Of a DNA stretch of 64,000 bases, positions 12,597 to 25,634 are shown in pieces (the first letter of the stretch is position 1; each line of letters opens with the position of its first letter). Below the pieces are notes generated by a model. It saw nothing but the letters and a program-made list of their open reading frames with translations, was not told the origin of the DNA and searched no databases. Location: the NCBI RefSeq assembly GCF_050948175.1, contig NW_027490125.1:744001-808000 (forward strand). The letters are read 5' to 3'. Source of the DNA: Xylocopa sonorina. Lineage: Eukaryota; Arthropoda; Insecta; Hymenoptera; Apidae. Both the position numbers and the translations under genes were made by a program.

Positions 12597-12725
12597 GTCT
12601 CCGTATCGAAGCATAGAGTTCTAATGAAGATACAATATTCATTGTGAAATGTTATGTGTACCTCGTATTCACTTCAAAAGAATGCAAATGCGACTCTTCC
12701 TTGCTATTAAATAGCGTTTGCAGAT
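12597..12725. repeat. 129-bp monomer with 45-bp deletion
   Basis: Start words at 12597 and 12726 are only 129 bp apart. After GAGTTCTAATG at about 12617-12627 the sequence jumps to AAGATACAATATTC. The segment from CTTCTTAAAACGCG to TTTCATGAT is missing, the same part that is duplicated in the 219-bp monomer at 6958. Confidence 0.85.
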
Positions 12726-14603
12726 GTCTACGTATCGTAGTAATAGAGTTCTAATGCTTTTTTAGCGCGATATCGCATCCCATTTCTGCGTTTCATGATA
12801 AGATATAATATTCATCGCGAAATGTCTTGTATACCACGCATACACTTCAAACGTATTAAAAGGCGACACTTCATTGCTAGGTAGTAGCGTTTGCAGATGT
12901 CTACGTATGGAAGCAATAGATTTCCAATGCTTCTTAAAACGCGAAATCGCTCCCCATTTATGTGCTTCATGAAAAGATATAATATTCATTGTGGAGTGTT
13001 ATGTTTACCTCGTATTCACTTCAAAAGAATGTAAATGCGACACTTCCTTGCTAGGAAATAGCGTCTGCAGATGTCTAGGTATCGTAGCAATAGGGTTCGA
13101 ATGCTTCTTAAAACGAGATATAGCTTCTCATTTCTATGTTTCATTATAAGATATAATATTCATTGCGAAGTGTCATGTATACCTTGCATACACTTCAAAT
13201 GAATGTAAATGCGACACTTCTTTGCTAGGAAATAGCGTCTGCAGATGTCTACGTATCGTAGTAATAGAGTTCTAAAGCTTCTTAAAACGCGATATGGCAT
13301 CTCATTTCTATGTTTCATGGTAAGATATAATAATCATTGCGAAGTGTCACGTATACCTCGCATACACTTCAACTGAATGTAAATGCGTCACGTCCTTGCT
13401 AGAAAATAGCGTCTGCTGATGTCTACGTATCGTAGCAATAGGGTTCTAATGCTTCTTAAAACGCGATATTGCATCTCTTTTCTATGTTTCATGATAAGAT
13501 ATAATATTCATTGCGTAGTGTCAAGTATACCTCGCATACACTTCAAATGAATGTAAATGCGACACTTCCTTGCAAGGAAGTAGCGTTTGCAGATGTCTGC
13601 GTATCGAAGCAATGGAGATCTAATGCTGCTTAGAACGCGAAACCGCTCCTCATTTCTATGTCTCTTGATATGATATAATATTCATTGCGAAGTGTTATGT
13701 ATTCCTCGTCTACACTTCAAATGAAGGTCAATGCGACACTTCCTTGCTAGGAAATAGCGTTGGCAGATGTCTACGTATCGAAGAATTGAGTTCAAGTGCA
13801 TCTTAAAACGCGATATCGCATCTCATTTCTAGGTTTCATCTTAAGATATAATATTCATTGCGAAGTGTCACTTACACCTCGCATACACATCAAATGAATG
13901 TAAATGCGACACTTCTTTGCTGGGCAATAGCGTTTGCAGATGTCTACGTACCGTAGCAATTTAGTTCTAATGCTTCTTAAAACGCGATGTCGCATCTCAT
14001 TTCTATGTTCCATGATAGGATATAGTATTCATTGCGAAGTGTCACGTATGTCTCGTATTCACTTCAAAAGAATGTAAATGCGACACTTCCTTGCTAGGGA
14101 GTCGCGTTTGCAGATGTCTTCGTATCGACGAAGTAGAGTCCTAATGCTTCTTAAAACGCGATATAGCTTCTCATTTCTATGTTTCATGATGAGGTATAAT
14201 ATTTATTGCGAAGTGTCTTGTATACCTCGTTTTCACTTCAAGAGACTGTAAATGCGACACTTCCTTGCTAGGAAATAGCGTTGGCAGATGTGTACGTATC
14301 GAGGCAATAGAGATCTACTGCTTCTTAAATAGCGATATCGCATCTCATTTCTATGTTACATGATAATATATAATACTCTTTGTGGAGTGTTATGTATACC
14401 TCCTATTCACTTCAAAGGAATGTAAATGCGACACTTCCTTGCTAGGAAATAGCGTCGGCAGATATCTACGTACCGTAGCAATAGAGTTCTAATACTTCTT
14501 AAAACGCGACATCGCATCTCATTTGTATGCTTCATGATAAGATATAATATTCATTGTGGAGTGTTATGTATACCTCGTATTCACTTCAAATGAATGTAAA
14601 TGC

Positions 14604-16170
14604 GACACTTTCTTTCTACGAAATAGCGTTTCCACATGTCTACGTATCGTAGCAATAGTGCTCCAATGTTTCCTAAAACGCGATATCGCATCTCATTTCT
14701 ATGTTTCATGATAAGACGTAGTATTCATTGCGAAGTGTTGTGTATACCTCGCATACACTTCCAATGAATGTAAATGCGAAACTCCCTTGCTAGGAAATAG
14801 CGTTTGCAGATGTCTACGTATCGCAGCAATAGTGTTCTAGTGCTACTTAAATCGCGATATCGCATCTCTTTTCTATTTTTCATGATAAGATATAATATTC
14901 ATTGTGGAGTGTTATGTATACCTCGTATTTACTTAAAAAGATTGTAATTGCGATACTTCCTTGCTGGGAAATGGCGCTTGCAGATGTCTCCGTATCGAAG
15001 CAATAGAGATCTAATGCTTCTCAAATCGCGATATCGCATTTCATTTCTATATTTCGTGATAAAGTATAATATTCATTGTGGAGTGTTATGTGTACCTCGT
15101 ATTCACTTTAAAAGAATGTAAATGCGACACTTCCATGCGACTAAATAGCGTTTGCAGATGTCTACGTATCGTAGCAGTAGAGTTCTGATGCTTCTTAAAA
15201 CGCGGTATCGCATCTCATTTCTACGTTTCATGATATGATATAATATTCATTGTGAAGTGTTATGTATTTCTCGTCTACGCTACAAGTAAGTGTAAGTGCG
15301 GCACCTCCTTGCTAGGAAATAGTGTTTGCAGATGTCTACGATATCGAAGGAATAGAGTTCTAATTCATCTTAAATCGCGATATTGCATCTCATTTCTATG
15401 TTTCAAGATAAGATATAATATTAATTGCGAAGTGTTATGCATACCTCGCATACACTTCAAACGAATGTAAATGCGAAACATTCTTGATAGGAAATAGCGT
15501 TTCTTCATGTCTACGTATCGAAGCAATAATGTTCTAATACTTCTTAAAATGCCACATCGCATCTCATTTCTATGTTTCATGATAAGATATAATATTCATT
15601 GTGGAGTGTCATGTATACCTCGCATACACATCAAATGAATGTAAATGCGGCACATCCTTGCTGGGAAATAGCGTTTGCAGATGTCTACGTATCGAAGCAA
15701 TAGAGTTCTAATGCTTCTTATATCGCGAGATCGCATCTCAAATCTATGTTTCACGATAGGATATAATATTCATTGCGGAGTGTTATGTATGAAGCGTATT
15801 TACTTCAAAAGAATGTAAATGCGGCACTTCCTTCCTAGGAAATAGCGTTTGCAGATGTCTACGTATCGTAGCAATAGTGTTCTAAAGCTTCTTAAAACGC
15901 GATATCGCATCTCATTTCTATGCTTCATGATAAGATACAATATTAATTGCCATGTGTTATGTATTCCTCGTCTACACTTCAAACGAATGAAAATGCGATA
16001 CATGCTTTCTAGGAAATAGCGTTTCCAGGTTTCTACGTATCGAGGCAATTGACTTCTAATGCTACTTAAATCACAATATCGCATCTCATTTCTATGTTTC
16101 ACGATAAGATATAATATTTATTGTGGATTGTTATGTATACCTCGTATTGACTTCAAATGAATGTAAATGC
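14604..16170. repeat. 11-mer HOR copy A1 (two monomers short)
   Basis: The diagnostic GACACTTTCTTTCTACG occurs at 14604, 16171 and 18085. The first interval is 1,567 bp, nine monomers, against 1,914 bp (11 x 174) for the next. Markers shared with A2 include GGAAATGGCGCTT, CTACGATATCGAAGG, TGAAGCGTATTTACTTC and AATTGCCATGTGTTATG. The missing two monomers map near 14880-14900, where TTCTATTTTTCATGATAAGA passes directly into TATAATATTCATTGTGG. Confidence 0.85.
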
Positions 16171-18084
16171 GACACTTTCTTTCTACGAAATAGCGTTTCC
16201 ACATGTCTACGTATCGTAGCAATAGTGCTCTAATGTTTCCTAAAACGCGATATCGCATCTCATTTCTATGTTTCATGATAAGACGTAGTATTCATTGCGA
16301 AGTGTTGTGTATACCTCGCTTACACTTCCAATGAATGTAAATGCGAAACTTCCTTGCCAGGAAATAGCGTTTGCAGATGTCTACGTAACGTAGCAATAGT
16401 GTTCTAGTGCTACTTAAATCGCGATATCGCATCTCATTTCTATTTTTCATGATAAGACGTAGCATTCATTGCGAAGTGTCACTTATACCTCGCATACACT
16501 TCAAACGAATGTAAATGCAACGCTTCCTTACTAGGAAGTAGCATTTGCAGTTGTCTCCGTATCGAAGCAATAGAGTTCTTATGCTTCTTCAAACGCGATA
16601 TCGCATCACATGTCTGTGTTTCATTATAAGATATAATATTCATTTCGAACTGTTATGTATCCCTCGTCTACGCTTCAAAAGAATGTAAACACTACACTTC
16701 CTTGCTAGGAAATAGCGTTTGCAGATGTCTGCGTATCGAAGAAATAGAGTTTTATGCTTCTTAAATCTCGATATCGCATCTCATTTCTATGTTTCATGAT
16801 AAGATATAATATTCATTGTGGAGTGTTATGTATACCTCGTATTTACTTAAAAAGATTGTAATTGCGATACTTCCTTGCTGGGAAATGGCGCTTCCAGATG
16901 TCTCCGTATCGAAGCAATAGAGATCTAATGCTTCTCAAATCGCGATATCGCATTTCATTTCTATATTTCGTGATAAAGTATAATATTCATTGTGGAGTGT
17001 TATGTGTACCTCGTATTCACTTTAAAAGAATGTAAATGCGACACTTCCATGCGACTAAATAGCGTTTGCAGATGTCTACGTATCGTAGCAGTAGAGTTCT
17101 GATGCTTCCTAAAACGCGATATCGCATCTCATTTCTACGTTTCATGATATGATATAATATTCATTGTGAAGTGTTATGTATTTCTCGTCTACGCTACAAG
17201 TAAGTGTAAGTGCGGCACCTCCTTGCTAGGAAATAGTGTTTGCAGATGTCTACGATATCGAAGGAATAGAGTTCTAACTCATCTTAAATCGCGATATTGC
17301 ATCTCATTTCTATGTTTCAAGATAAGATATAATATTAATTGCGAAGTGTTATGCATACCTCGCATACACTTCAAACGAATGTAAATGCGAAACATTCTTG
17401 ATAGGAAATAGCGTTTCTTCATGTCTACGTATCGAAGCAATAATGTTCTAATACTTCTTAAAATGCCATATCGCATCTCATTTCTATGTTTCATGATAAG
17501 ATATAATATTCATTGTGGAGTGTCATGTATACCTCGCATACACATCAAATGAATGTAAATGCGGCACATCCTTGCTGGGAAATAGCGTTTGCAGATGTCT
17601 ACGTATCGAAGCAATAGAGTTCTAATGCTTCTTATATCGCGAGATCGCATCTCAAACCTATGTTTCACGATAGGATATAATATTCATTGCGGAGTGTTAT
17701 GTATGAAGCGTATTTACTTCAAAAGAATGTAAATGCGGCACTTCCTTCCTAGGAAATAGCGTTTGCAGATGTCTACGTATCGTAGCAATAGTGTTCTAAA
17801 GCTTCTTAAAACGCGATATCGCATCTCATTTCTATGCTTCATGATAAGATACAATATTAATTGCCATGTGTTATGTATTCCTCGTCTACACTTCAAACGA
17901 ATGAAAATGCGATACATGCTTTCTAGGAAATAGCGTTTCCAGGTTTCTACGTATCGAGGCAATTGACTTCTAATGCTACTTAAATCACAATATCGCATCT
18001 CATTTCTATGTTTCACGATAAGATATAATATTTATTGTGGAGTGTTATGTATACCTCGTATTCACTTCAAATGAATGTAAATGC
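16171..18084. repeat. 11-mer HOR copy A2 (1,914 bp, complete)
   Basis: Complete 11-monomer unit between GACACTTTCTTTCTACG at 16171 and 18085. Variants separating it from A1 include C at 16894 (A1 has G at 14980), C at 17657 (A1 has T at 15743) and G at 18042 (A1 has T at 16128). Otherwise it is nearly identical to A1 over the shared nine monomers. Confidence 0.88.
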
Positions 18085-18950
18085 GACACTTTCTTTCTAC
18101 GAAATAGCGTTTCCACATGTCTACGTATCGTAGCAATAGTGCTCTAATGTTTCCTAAAACGCGATATCGCATCTCATTTCTATGTTTCATGATAAGACGT
18201 AGTATTCATTGCGAAGTGTTGTGTATACCTCGCTTACACTTCCAATGAATGTAAACGCGAAACTTCCTTGCTAGGAAGTAGCGTTTGCAGATGTCTACGT
18301 AACGTAGCAATAGTGTTCTAGTGCTACTTAAATCGCGATATCGCATCTCATTTCTATTTTTCATGATAAGACGTAGCATTCATTGCGAAGTGTCACTTAT
18401 ACCTCGCATACACTTCAAACGAATGTAAATGCAACGCTTCCTTACTAGGAAGTAGCATTTGCAGTTGTCTCCGTATCGAAGCAATAGAGTTCTGATGCTT
18501 CTTAAAACGCGATATCGCAACTCATTTCTACGTTTCATGATATGATATAATATTCATTGCGGAGTGATATGTATTTCTCGTCTACGCTACAAGTAAGTGT
18601 AAGTGCGGCACCTCCTTGCTAGGAAATAGTGTTTGCAGAAGTCTACATATCGAAGGAATAGAGTTCTAATGCATCTTAAATCGCGATATTGCATCTCATT
18701 TCTATGTTTCATGATAAGAAATAATGTTAATTGCGAAGTGTTGTGCATACCTCGCATACACATCAAACGAATGTAAATGCGAAACATTCTTGCTAGGAAA
18801 TAGCGTTTCTACATGTCTACGCATCGAAGCAATAATGTTCTAATGCTTTTTGAAATGCCATATCGCATCTCATTTCTATGTTTCATGATAAGATATAATA
18901 TTCATTACCAAGTGTCATGTATACCACGCATACACTACAAATGAAGGTAA
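18085..18950. repeat. Partial, diverged third 11-mer copy (A3)
   Basis: Starts with the same GACACTTTCTTTCTACG marker and follows the A2 order, then skips. GATGCTTCTTAAAACGCG at about 18493 joins to the part of the unit found at about 17101, leaving out three monomers: the AAGTGCGGCACCTCC marker is at 17208 and 18601, 1,393 bp apart, eight monomers instead of eleven. It is more diverged from A2 than A1 is, so it is an older or shortened copy. Homology fades by about 18.95 kb. The same remnant is in duplicon B from 37947. Confidence 0.8.
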
Positions 18951-21900
18951 ATGCGACACCTCCTTGCTAGGAAATAGCGTTAGCAGATGTCTACGTATCG
19001 AAGCAATAGAGTTGCATGCCTCTTAAAACGTGAAATCGCATCTCTTTTCTATGTTTCGTGATAAGATATAATATACATTGTGCAGTGTCATGTATACCTC
19101 GTATTCACCTCAAAAGAGTGTAATTGCGACACTTCCTTGCTTGAAATTGCGTTTGCAGATGTCTACGTATCGCACCAATAGTGTTCTAATGCTATTTAAA
19201 TTGCGACATCGCATCTCATTTCTATGTTTCATGATAAGATATAATATTCATTGTGGAGTGTTATGTATGAAGCGTATTTACTTCAACAGAATGTAAATGC
19301 GGCTCTTCCTTGCTAGGAAATAGCGTTTGCAGATGTCTACGTATCGTAGCAGTAGAGTTCTAATGCTTCCTAAATCGCGATATCGCATCTCATTTCTGTG
19401 TTTCATGATAAGATACAATATTCATTGTTCAGTGTTATGTACATCTCGTCTGCACTTCAAATGAATGTAAATGCGACACTTCCTTGCTAGTAAATAGCGT
19501 TTGGAGATGTCTACGTATCGAAGCAATAGAGTTCTAAGACTCCTTAAAACGCGATATCGCATCTCATTTCTATGTTTCATGATCCGATATAATATACTTT
19601 GTGGAGTGCTATGTGTACAACATATTTTCTTCAGAAGATTGTAAATGCGACACTTCCTTGCTAGGAAATAGCGTCTGCAGATGTCTACATATCGAAGCAA
19701 TAGAGTTCTAATGCTTCTTAAATCGCCATATCACATCTCATTTTCATGTGTCATGATAAGATATAATATTAATTGCGAAGTGTCATGTATACCACGCATA
19801 CCCTTCAAATGAATGTAAATGCGATACTTCCTAGCTAGGAAGTACCGATGGCAGAATTCTACTTATCGAAGCAATAGAGTTCTAATGCTTCCTAAAACGA
19901 GATATCGCATCTCATTTCTATGTGCCATGATTAGATATATTATTCATTGCGGCGTGTCATGTATACCTCGTATTCACTTTAAAAGAATGTAAATCCGACA
20001 CTTCCTTGCTATTAAATAGCGTTTGCAGATGTCTACGTATCGAAGCAATAGTATTCTAATGCTTCTTAAAACGAAATATCGATTCTCATTTCTATGTTTC
20101 ATGATAAGATATAATATCCATTGCGAAGTGTCATGTATACCTCGTATTCACTTCAAACGAATGTAAATGCGACACTTCCTTGCTTGGAAATAGCGTTTGC
20201 AGATAACTACGTATCGTATCATTAGAGTTCTACAGCTTCTCAAATGGCGATATCGCATCTCATTTCTATGCCTCATGATAAGATATAATATTCATTGCGG
20301 AGTGTATACCTGGGATACTCTTCAAATGAATGTAAATGCGACACTTCCATGCTAGGAAATAGCGTTTGCAGATGTCTACGTATCGATGCAATAGAGTTCT
20401 AACGCTTCTTAAATCGCGATATCGCATATCATTTCTATGTTTCATGATAAGATATAATATTCATTGCGATGTGTCTTGTATACCTCGCATACACTTCAAG
20501 TGAATTTAAATGCGACACTTCATTGCTAGGAAATAGCGTTGGCAGATGTCTACGTATCGAAGCAATAGAGTTCTAATGCTTCTTAAATCGCCATATCGCA
20601 TCTCATTTCTGTGTTTCATGATAAGTTATAATATTCATTGCGAAGTGTCATGTTTACCTTGTATTCATTCCAAAAGAATGTATTTGCGACACTTCCATGC
20701 CACGAAATAGCGTTTGCGGGTGTCTACGTATCGTAGCAATAGAGTTCTTATGCTTCTTAAATCGCGATGTCGCCTCTAATTTCTATGTTTCGTGATGAGG
20801 TATAATATTCATTGCGAAGTTTCATGTATACCTTGTATTCACTTCAGAGGAATGTAAATGTTACTCTTCCCTGCTAGGAAATAGCGTTTGCAGATGTCTA
20901 CGTATCGTAGCAAGCGTGTCATAATGATTCTTAAAACGAGATATCGCATCTCATTTCTATGTTTCATGATAACATATAATATTCATTACGAAGTGTTATG
21001 TATACCTCGCATACACTTCGAATGAATGTAAATGCAACACTTCCTTGCTAGGAAATAACGTTTGCAGTTGTCTACGTATCGTAGCAATTGAGTTCTAATG
21101 CTTCTTATATCGCGAGATCGCATCTCATATCTATGTTTCACGATAAGATATAATATTCATTGCGAAGTGTTATGTATACCTCGCATACACTTCAAAAGAA
21201 TGTTAATGCGACACTTCCTTGCTAGGATATAGCGTTTGCAGATTTCTGCGTATCGTAGCATTATATTTCTATTGCATCTCAAAACGCGATATCGCATCTC
21301 ATTTCTATGTTTCATACTAAGATATAGTATTCATTGCGTAGATTCATGTATTCCTCGTATTCGCTTCAAATGAATGTAAATGCGACACTTCCTTGCTAGG
21401 AAATAGAGTTTGCAGATGTCTACGTATCGAAGCAATAAAGTTCCAATGCATCTTATATCGCGATATCGCATCTCATTTCTATTTTTCATGATAATATATA
21501 ATATTCATTGTGCAATGTTATGTATACCTCGCATTCACTTCAAAAGAATGTAAATGCGACACTTCCTTGCTAGGAAATAGCGTTTGCAGACGTCTACGTA
21601 TCGAAGCAATAGAGTTCTAATGCTTCTTGAAACGGGATATCGCATCTCATTTCTATGCTTTATGGTAAGATATAATATTCATTGCGAAGCTTCATGTATT
21701 CCTGGTACTCACTTCAAATGAATGTAAATGCGACACTTCCTTGCTAGGAAATAGACTTTGCAGATGGCTACGTATCGTAGCAAGCGTGTTATAATACTTC
21801 TCAAAACGCAATATCGCATCCCATTTCTATGTTTCATGATAAGATATAATATTCATTGTGGAGTGTTATGTATACCTCGCATACACTTCAAATGACTGTA

Positions 21901-21984
21901 AATGCGACATTTCCTTCCTAGGAAGTAGCGTTTGCAGATGTCTACGTATCAAAGCAGTAGTGTTCTAATGCTTCTTAAATCGCG
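18951..21984. repeat. Duplicon A segment related to the right flank (57.7-62 kb)
   Basis: Ordinary in-register monomers. 20.38-20.9 kb shares a run of rare variants with 57.68-58.4 kb (AACGCTTC, CGCATATCATT, GTGAATTTAAATG or ATGAATTTAAATG, GATAAGTTATAATATTC, CATGTTTACC), interrupted there by about two extra monomers. 21.24-21.7 kb shares the TTTCTGCGTATCG, ATGCATCTTATATCG and CTTGAAACGGGAT monomers with 3.9-4.5 kb and 60-62 kb, in a different order. A small deletion near 20305 removes a few bases before GTATACCTGGGATAC. No gene. Confidence 0.78.
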
Positions 21985-24788
21985 ATATCGCATCTCATTT
22001 CTACGTTTCATGATAAGATGCAATATTCATTGCGAAGTGTCACGTATACCTCGCATACACTTGAAATGAATGTAAATGCGATACTTCCATGCTGGGAAAT
22101 AGCGTATGCAGATATCTACGTATCGAAGCAATAGAGTTCTAACGCTTCTCAAAACGCGATATCGCATCTCACTCCTACGTTTCATGATAAGATAAAATAT
22201 TCATTGTGCAGTGTTATGTAAATCTCGTCTACACCTCAAATGAATGTAAATGCGACACTTCCTTGATAGGAAATAGCTTTTCCAGATGTCTACGTATCGA
22301 AGCAAGTGCGTACTAATGCTTCTCAAAACACGATATCGCATCTCATTCCTATGTTTCATGATAAGACATAGTATTCAATGCGACGTGTCATGTATACCTC
22401 GTGCTCACTTCAAAAGAATGTAAATGCGACATTTCCTTGATAGGAAATAGCGTTTGCAGATGTCTACGTATCGAAGCAAGGAGAGTTCTAATGCTTCTTA
22501 AATCGCGATATCGCAACTCATTTCTATGTTTCATGATAGGATATAATATTCATTGCGAAGTGTCTTGAATTACTCGCATATACTTCAGGTGAATGTAAAT
22601 GCGACACATCCTTGCTAGGAAGTAGCGTTTGCAGATGTCTACGTATCGAAGCAATGGTGTTCCAATGCTTGTTAAATCGCGATATCGCACCTCAATTCTA
22701 CGTTTCATGATAAGATATAATATTCATTTCGAAGTGTCATGTATACCTCGGATACACTTCACATGAATGTAAATGCGACACTTCCTTGCTTTTAAATTGC
22801 GTTTGCAGATGTCTACGTATCGAAGAAATAGAGATCTACTGCTTCTTAAATAGCCATATCGCATCTCATTTCTATGTTTCATGATAAGATATGATATTCA
22901 TTGTGGAGTGTTATCATAACCTCGTATTCACTTCAAAAGAATGTAAATGCGACACTTCCTTACTAGGAAATAGCGTTTGTAGATGTCTACGTATCGAAGC
23001 AATAGAGTTCTAATGCTTCTCAAAACGCGATATAGCATCGCATTTCTATGTCTCATATAAGATATAATATCCATTGCGAAGTGTTATGTATTCCTCGTCT
23101 ACACTTCAAATGAATGTAAGTAAGACACTTCCTTTCTAGGACATTACGTTTCCAGATGCCTGCGTGTCGAAGCAATAGAGTTCTAGTGCTTCTTAAAACG
23201 CGTTATCGCATTTCATTTTATGTTTCATGACAATATATAATAATCATTGCGAAGTGTCATGTGTATTTCGCATACACTTCAAATGAATGTAAATACGACA
23301 CTGCCTTGCTAGGAAATAGCGTCTGCAGATGTCTACCTATCTAAGCAATAAAGTTTTAATGCCTCTTAAATCGCGATATCGCATCTCATTTCTATGTTTC
23401 ATGATAAGATATAATATTCATTGTGGAGTGTTATGTATACCTCGTATTCACTTCAACAGAATGTATATGTGACACTTCCTTGCTAGGAAATAGCGTTTGC
23501 AGATGTCCAGGTATCGAAGCAATAGAGTTCTAATGCTACTTAAAACGCGATATCGCATCACATTTCTATGTCTCATGATAAGATATAATATTCATTGTGG
23601 AGTGTTATGTATACCTCGTATTAACTTCAAAAGAATGAAAATCCGACACTTCCTTGCTATTAAATAGCGTTTGCAGATGTCTACGTATCGTAGCAATAGT
23701 GTTCTAGTGCCTTTTAAATCGAGATATCGCATCTCATTTCTATGTCTCATGATAAGATATAATATTCGTTGCGAAGTATTATGTATTTCTCGTCTACACT
23801 TCAAATGAATGTAAATACGACAGTTCCTTGCTAGGAAATAGCGTTTGTAGATGTCTACGTATCGAAGCAACAGAGTACTGGTGCTTCTTAAGTCGCGAAC
23901 TCGCATCTCATTTCTATGTTTCATGATAAGATATAATATTCATTGCGAAGTGTCATGTATACCTCGTATTCACCTCAAACGAATGTAAATGCGACACTTC
24001 CTTGCTAGGAAATAGCGTTTGCAGATGTCTACTTATCGAAGAAATGGAGTTTTATGCTTCTTAAATCCCGATATCGCATCTCATTTCTATGTTTCATGAT
24101 AAGATATAATATTCATTGCGAAGTGTCACGAATACCTCGTATTCACTTCAAAAGAATGTAAATGCTACACCTTCTTGCTAGGAAATAGCGTTGGCAGATG
24201 TCTACGTATCGTAGCAATAGGGTTCTAATGCTTCTTAAATCGCGATATCGCATCTCATTTCTATATTTCGTGATAAGATATAATAATCATTGTGGAGTGT
24301 TATGTATGAAGCGTATTTACTTCAAATGAATGTAAATGCGGCACTTCCTTCTAGGAAATAGCGTTTGCAGATGTCTACGTATCGTAGCAATAGAGTTCTA
24401 AAGCTTCATAAAACGCGATATCGCATCTCATTTCTGTGCTTCACGATAAGAAACAATATTAATTGCCAAGTGTTATGTATTCCTTGTTTACACTTCAAAC
24501 GAATGAAAATGCGATACATCCTTTCTAGGAAATAGCGTTTCCAGATGTCTACGTATCGAGGCAATTGAGTTCTAATGCTACTTAAATCACAATATCGCAT
24601 CTCATTTCTATGTATCACGATAAGATATAATATTCATTGTGGAGTGTTATGTACACCTTGTATTCACTTCAAATGAATGTAAATGCGACACTTTCTTTCT
24701 ACGAAATAGCGTTTCCACATGTCTACGTATCGTAGCAAAAGAGCTCTAATGTTTCCTAAAACGCGATATCGCATCTCATTTCTATGTT
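21985..24788. repeat. First copy of a ~3.5-3.8-kb-spaced internal duplication (A)
   Basis: Private variants recur downstream in the same order: AAGATGCAATATTC, CGCTCACTTGAAATG-type monomers with GATACTTCCATGCTGGG, CTCACTCCTACG, TCTTGAATTACTCGC, CGCGTTATCGCATTTC, and TGCTACACCTTCTTGC. Paired landmarks are 22031/25682 (3,651 bp), 23021/26844 (3,823 bp) and 24686/28164 (3,478 bp). The changing offset shows whole monomers gained or lost between the copies. Confidence 0.8.
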
Positions 24789-25634
24789 TCATGATAAGAC
24801 GTAGTATTCATTGCGAAGTGTTATGTATACCTCGCATACACGTCCAATGAATGTAAATGCGAAACTTCCTTGTTAGAAAATAGCGTTTGCAGATGTCTAC
24901 GTATCGAAGCAATAGAGTTCTGATGCTTCTTAATTCGCGATATCGCACCTCATTCCTATGTTTCATGATAAGATATAATATTCACTGCGAAGTGTCACTT
25001 ATACCTCGCATACACTTCAAATGAATGTAAATGCGACACTTCCTTCCTAGGAAATAGCGTTTGCAGATGTCTATGTATCGGAGCAATAGAGTTCTAATGC
25101 CACTTAAAACGGGATATCGCATCTCATTTCTATGTTTCATGATAAGATATAATATTCACTGTGGAGCGTTATGTATACCTCGTATTCACTTAACAAGAAT
25201 GTAAATGCGACACTTCCCTGCTAGGAAATAGCGTTTTCCGATGTCTAGGTATCGAAGCAATAGATTTCTAATGCTTCTTAAAACGCGATATCGCATCTCA
25301 TTTCTATGTTTCATGATACGATATCATATTCATTGCGAAGCGACATGTATACCTCGCATTCACTTCAAATGAATGTAAATGCGACACTTCCTTGCTATTA
25401 AATAGCGTTTACGGATGTCTGCGTATCGAAGCAATAGGGTTCTGATGCTTCTTAAGACGGTATATCGCATCTCATTTCTATGTCTCATGATAAGATATAA
25501 TATTCATTGTGAAGTGTTATGTATACCTCGTATTCACTTCAAATGAATGTAAATGCGACACTTGCTTGCTAGGAAATAGCGTTTCGAGATGTCTACGCTT
25601 CGAAGCAATAGAGTTCTAATGCTTCTTGAAACGC
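24789..25634. repeat. Monomers between the 3.5-kb-spaced copies, with one monomer lost relative to B
   Basis: About five monomers. Near 24930-24960 the monomer is a fusion: its left part matches 44.78 kb (GATGCTTCTTAATTCGCG) and its right part matches 44.98 kb (CTCATTCCTATG, ATTCACTGCG). Duplicon B keeps an additional full monomer between those points. No gene. Confidence 0.8.

Larger units (their letters stand above)
11308..14714. repeat. Diverged monomers with length-variant units, up to duplicon A
   Basis: Ordinary monomers in one orientation, interrupted by a 198-bp unit (12050-12247) and a 129-bp unit (12597-12725). The monomer near 12300-12420 carries CTTAAAATGAATG and GCGACGTTTCC, variants seen again directly after duplicon B at about 53440-53475. 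A perfect 16-bp palindrome lies at 13565-13580. No gene seen. Confidence 0.8.

Noticed and set aside
12726..12989. Possible gene on the minus strand at 12762-12989 with a different reading frame (MNIISFHEAHKWG)
   Set aside because: A one-frame shift caused by the neighbouring shortened monomer and local variants; the protein repeats its own start after 58 residues, so it is satellite sequence.
15252..15470. 72-codon plus-strand frame repeated at 17166, 35114 and 37028 with near-identical sequence
   Set aside because: Conservation is explained by the 11-mer HOR and the large duplication, which conserve all bases and not just codons. An opposite-strand frame overlaps it (15365-15580).
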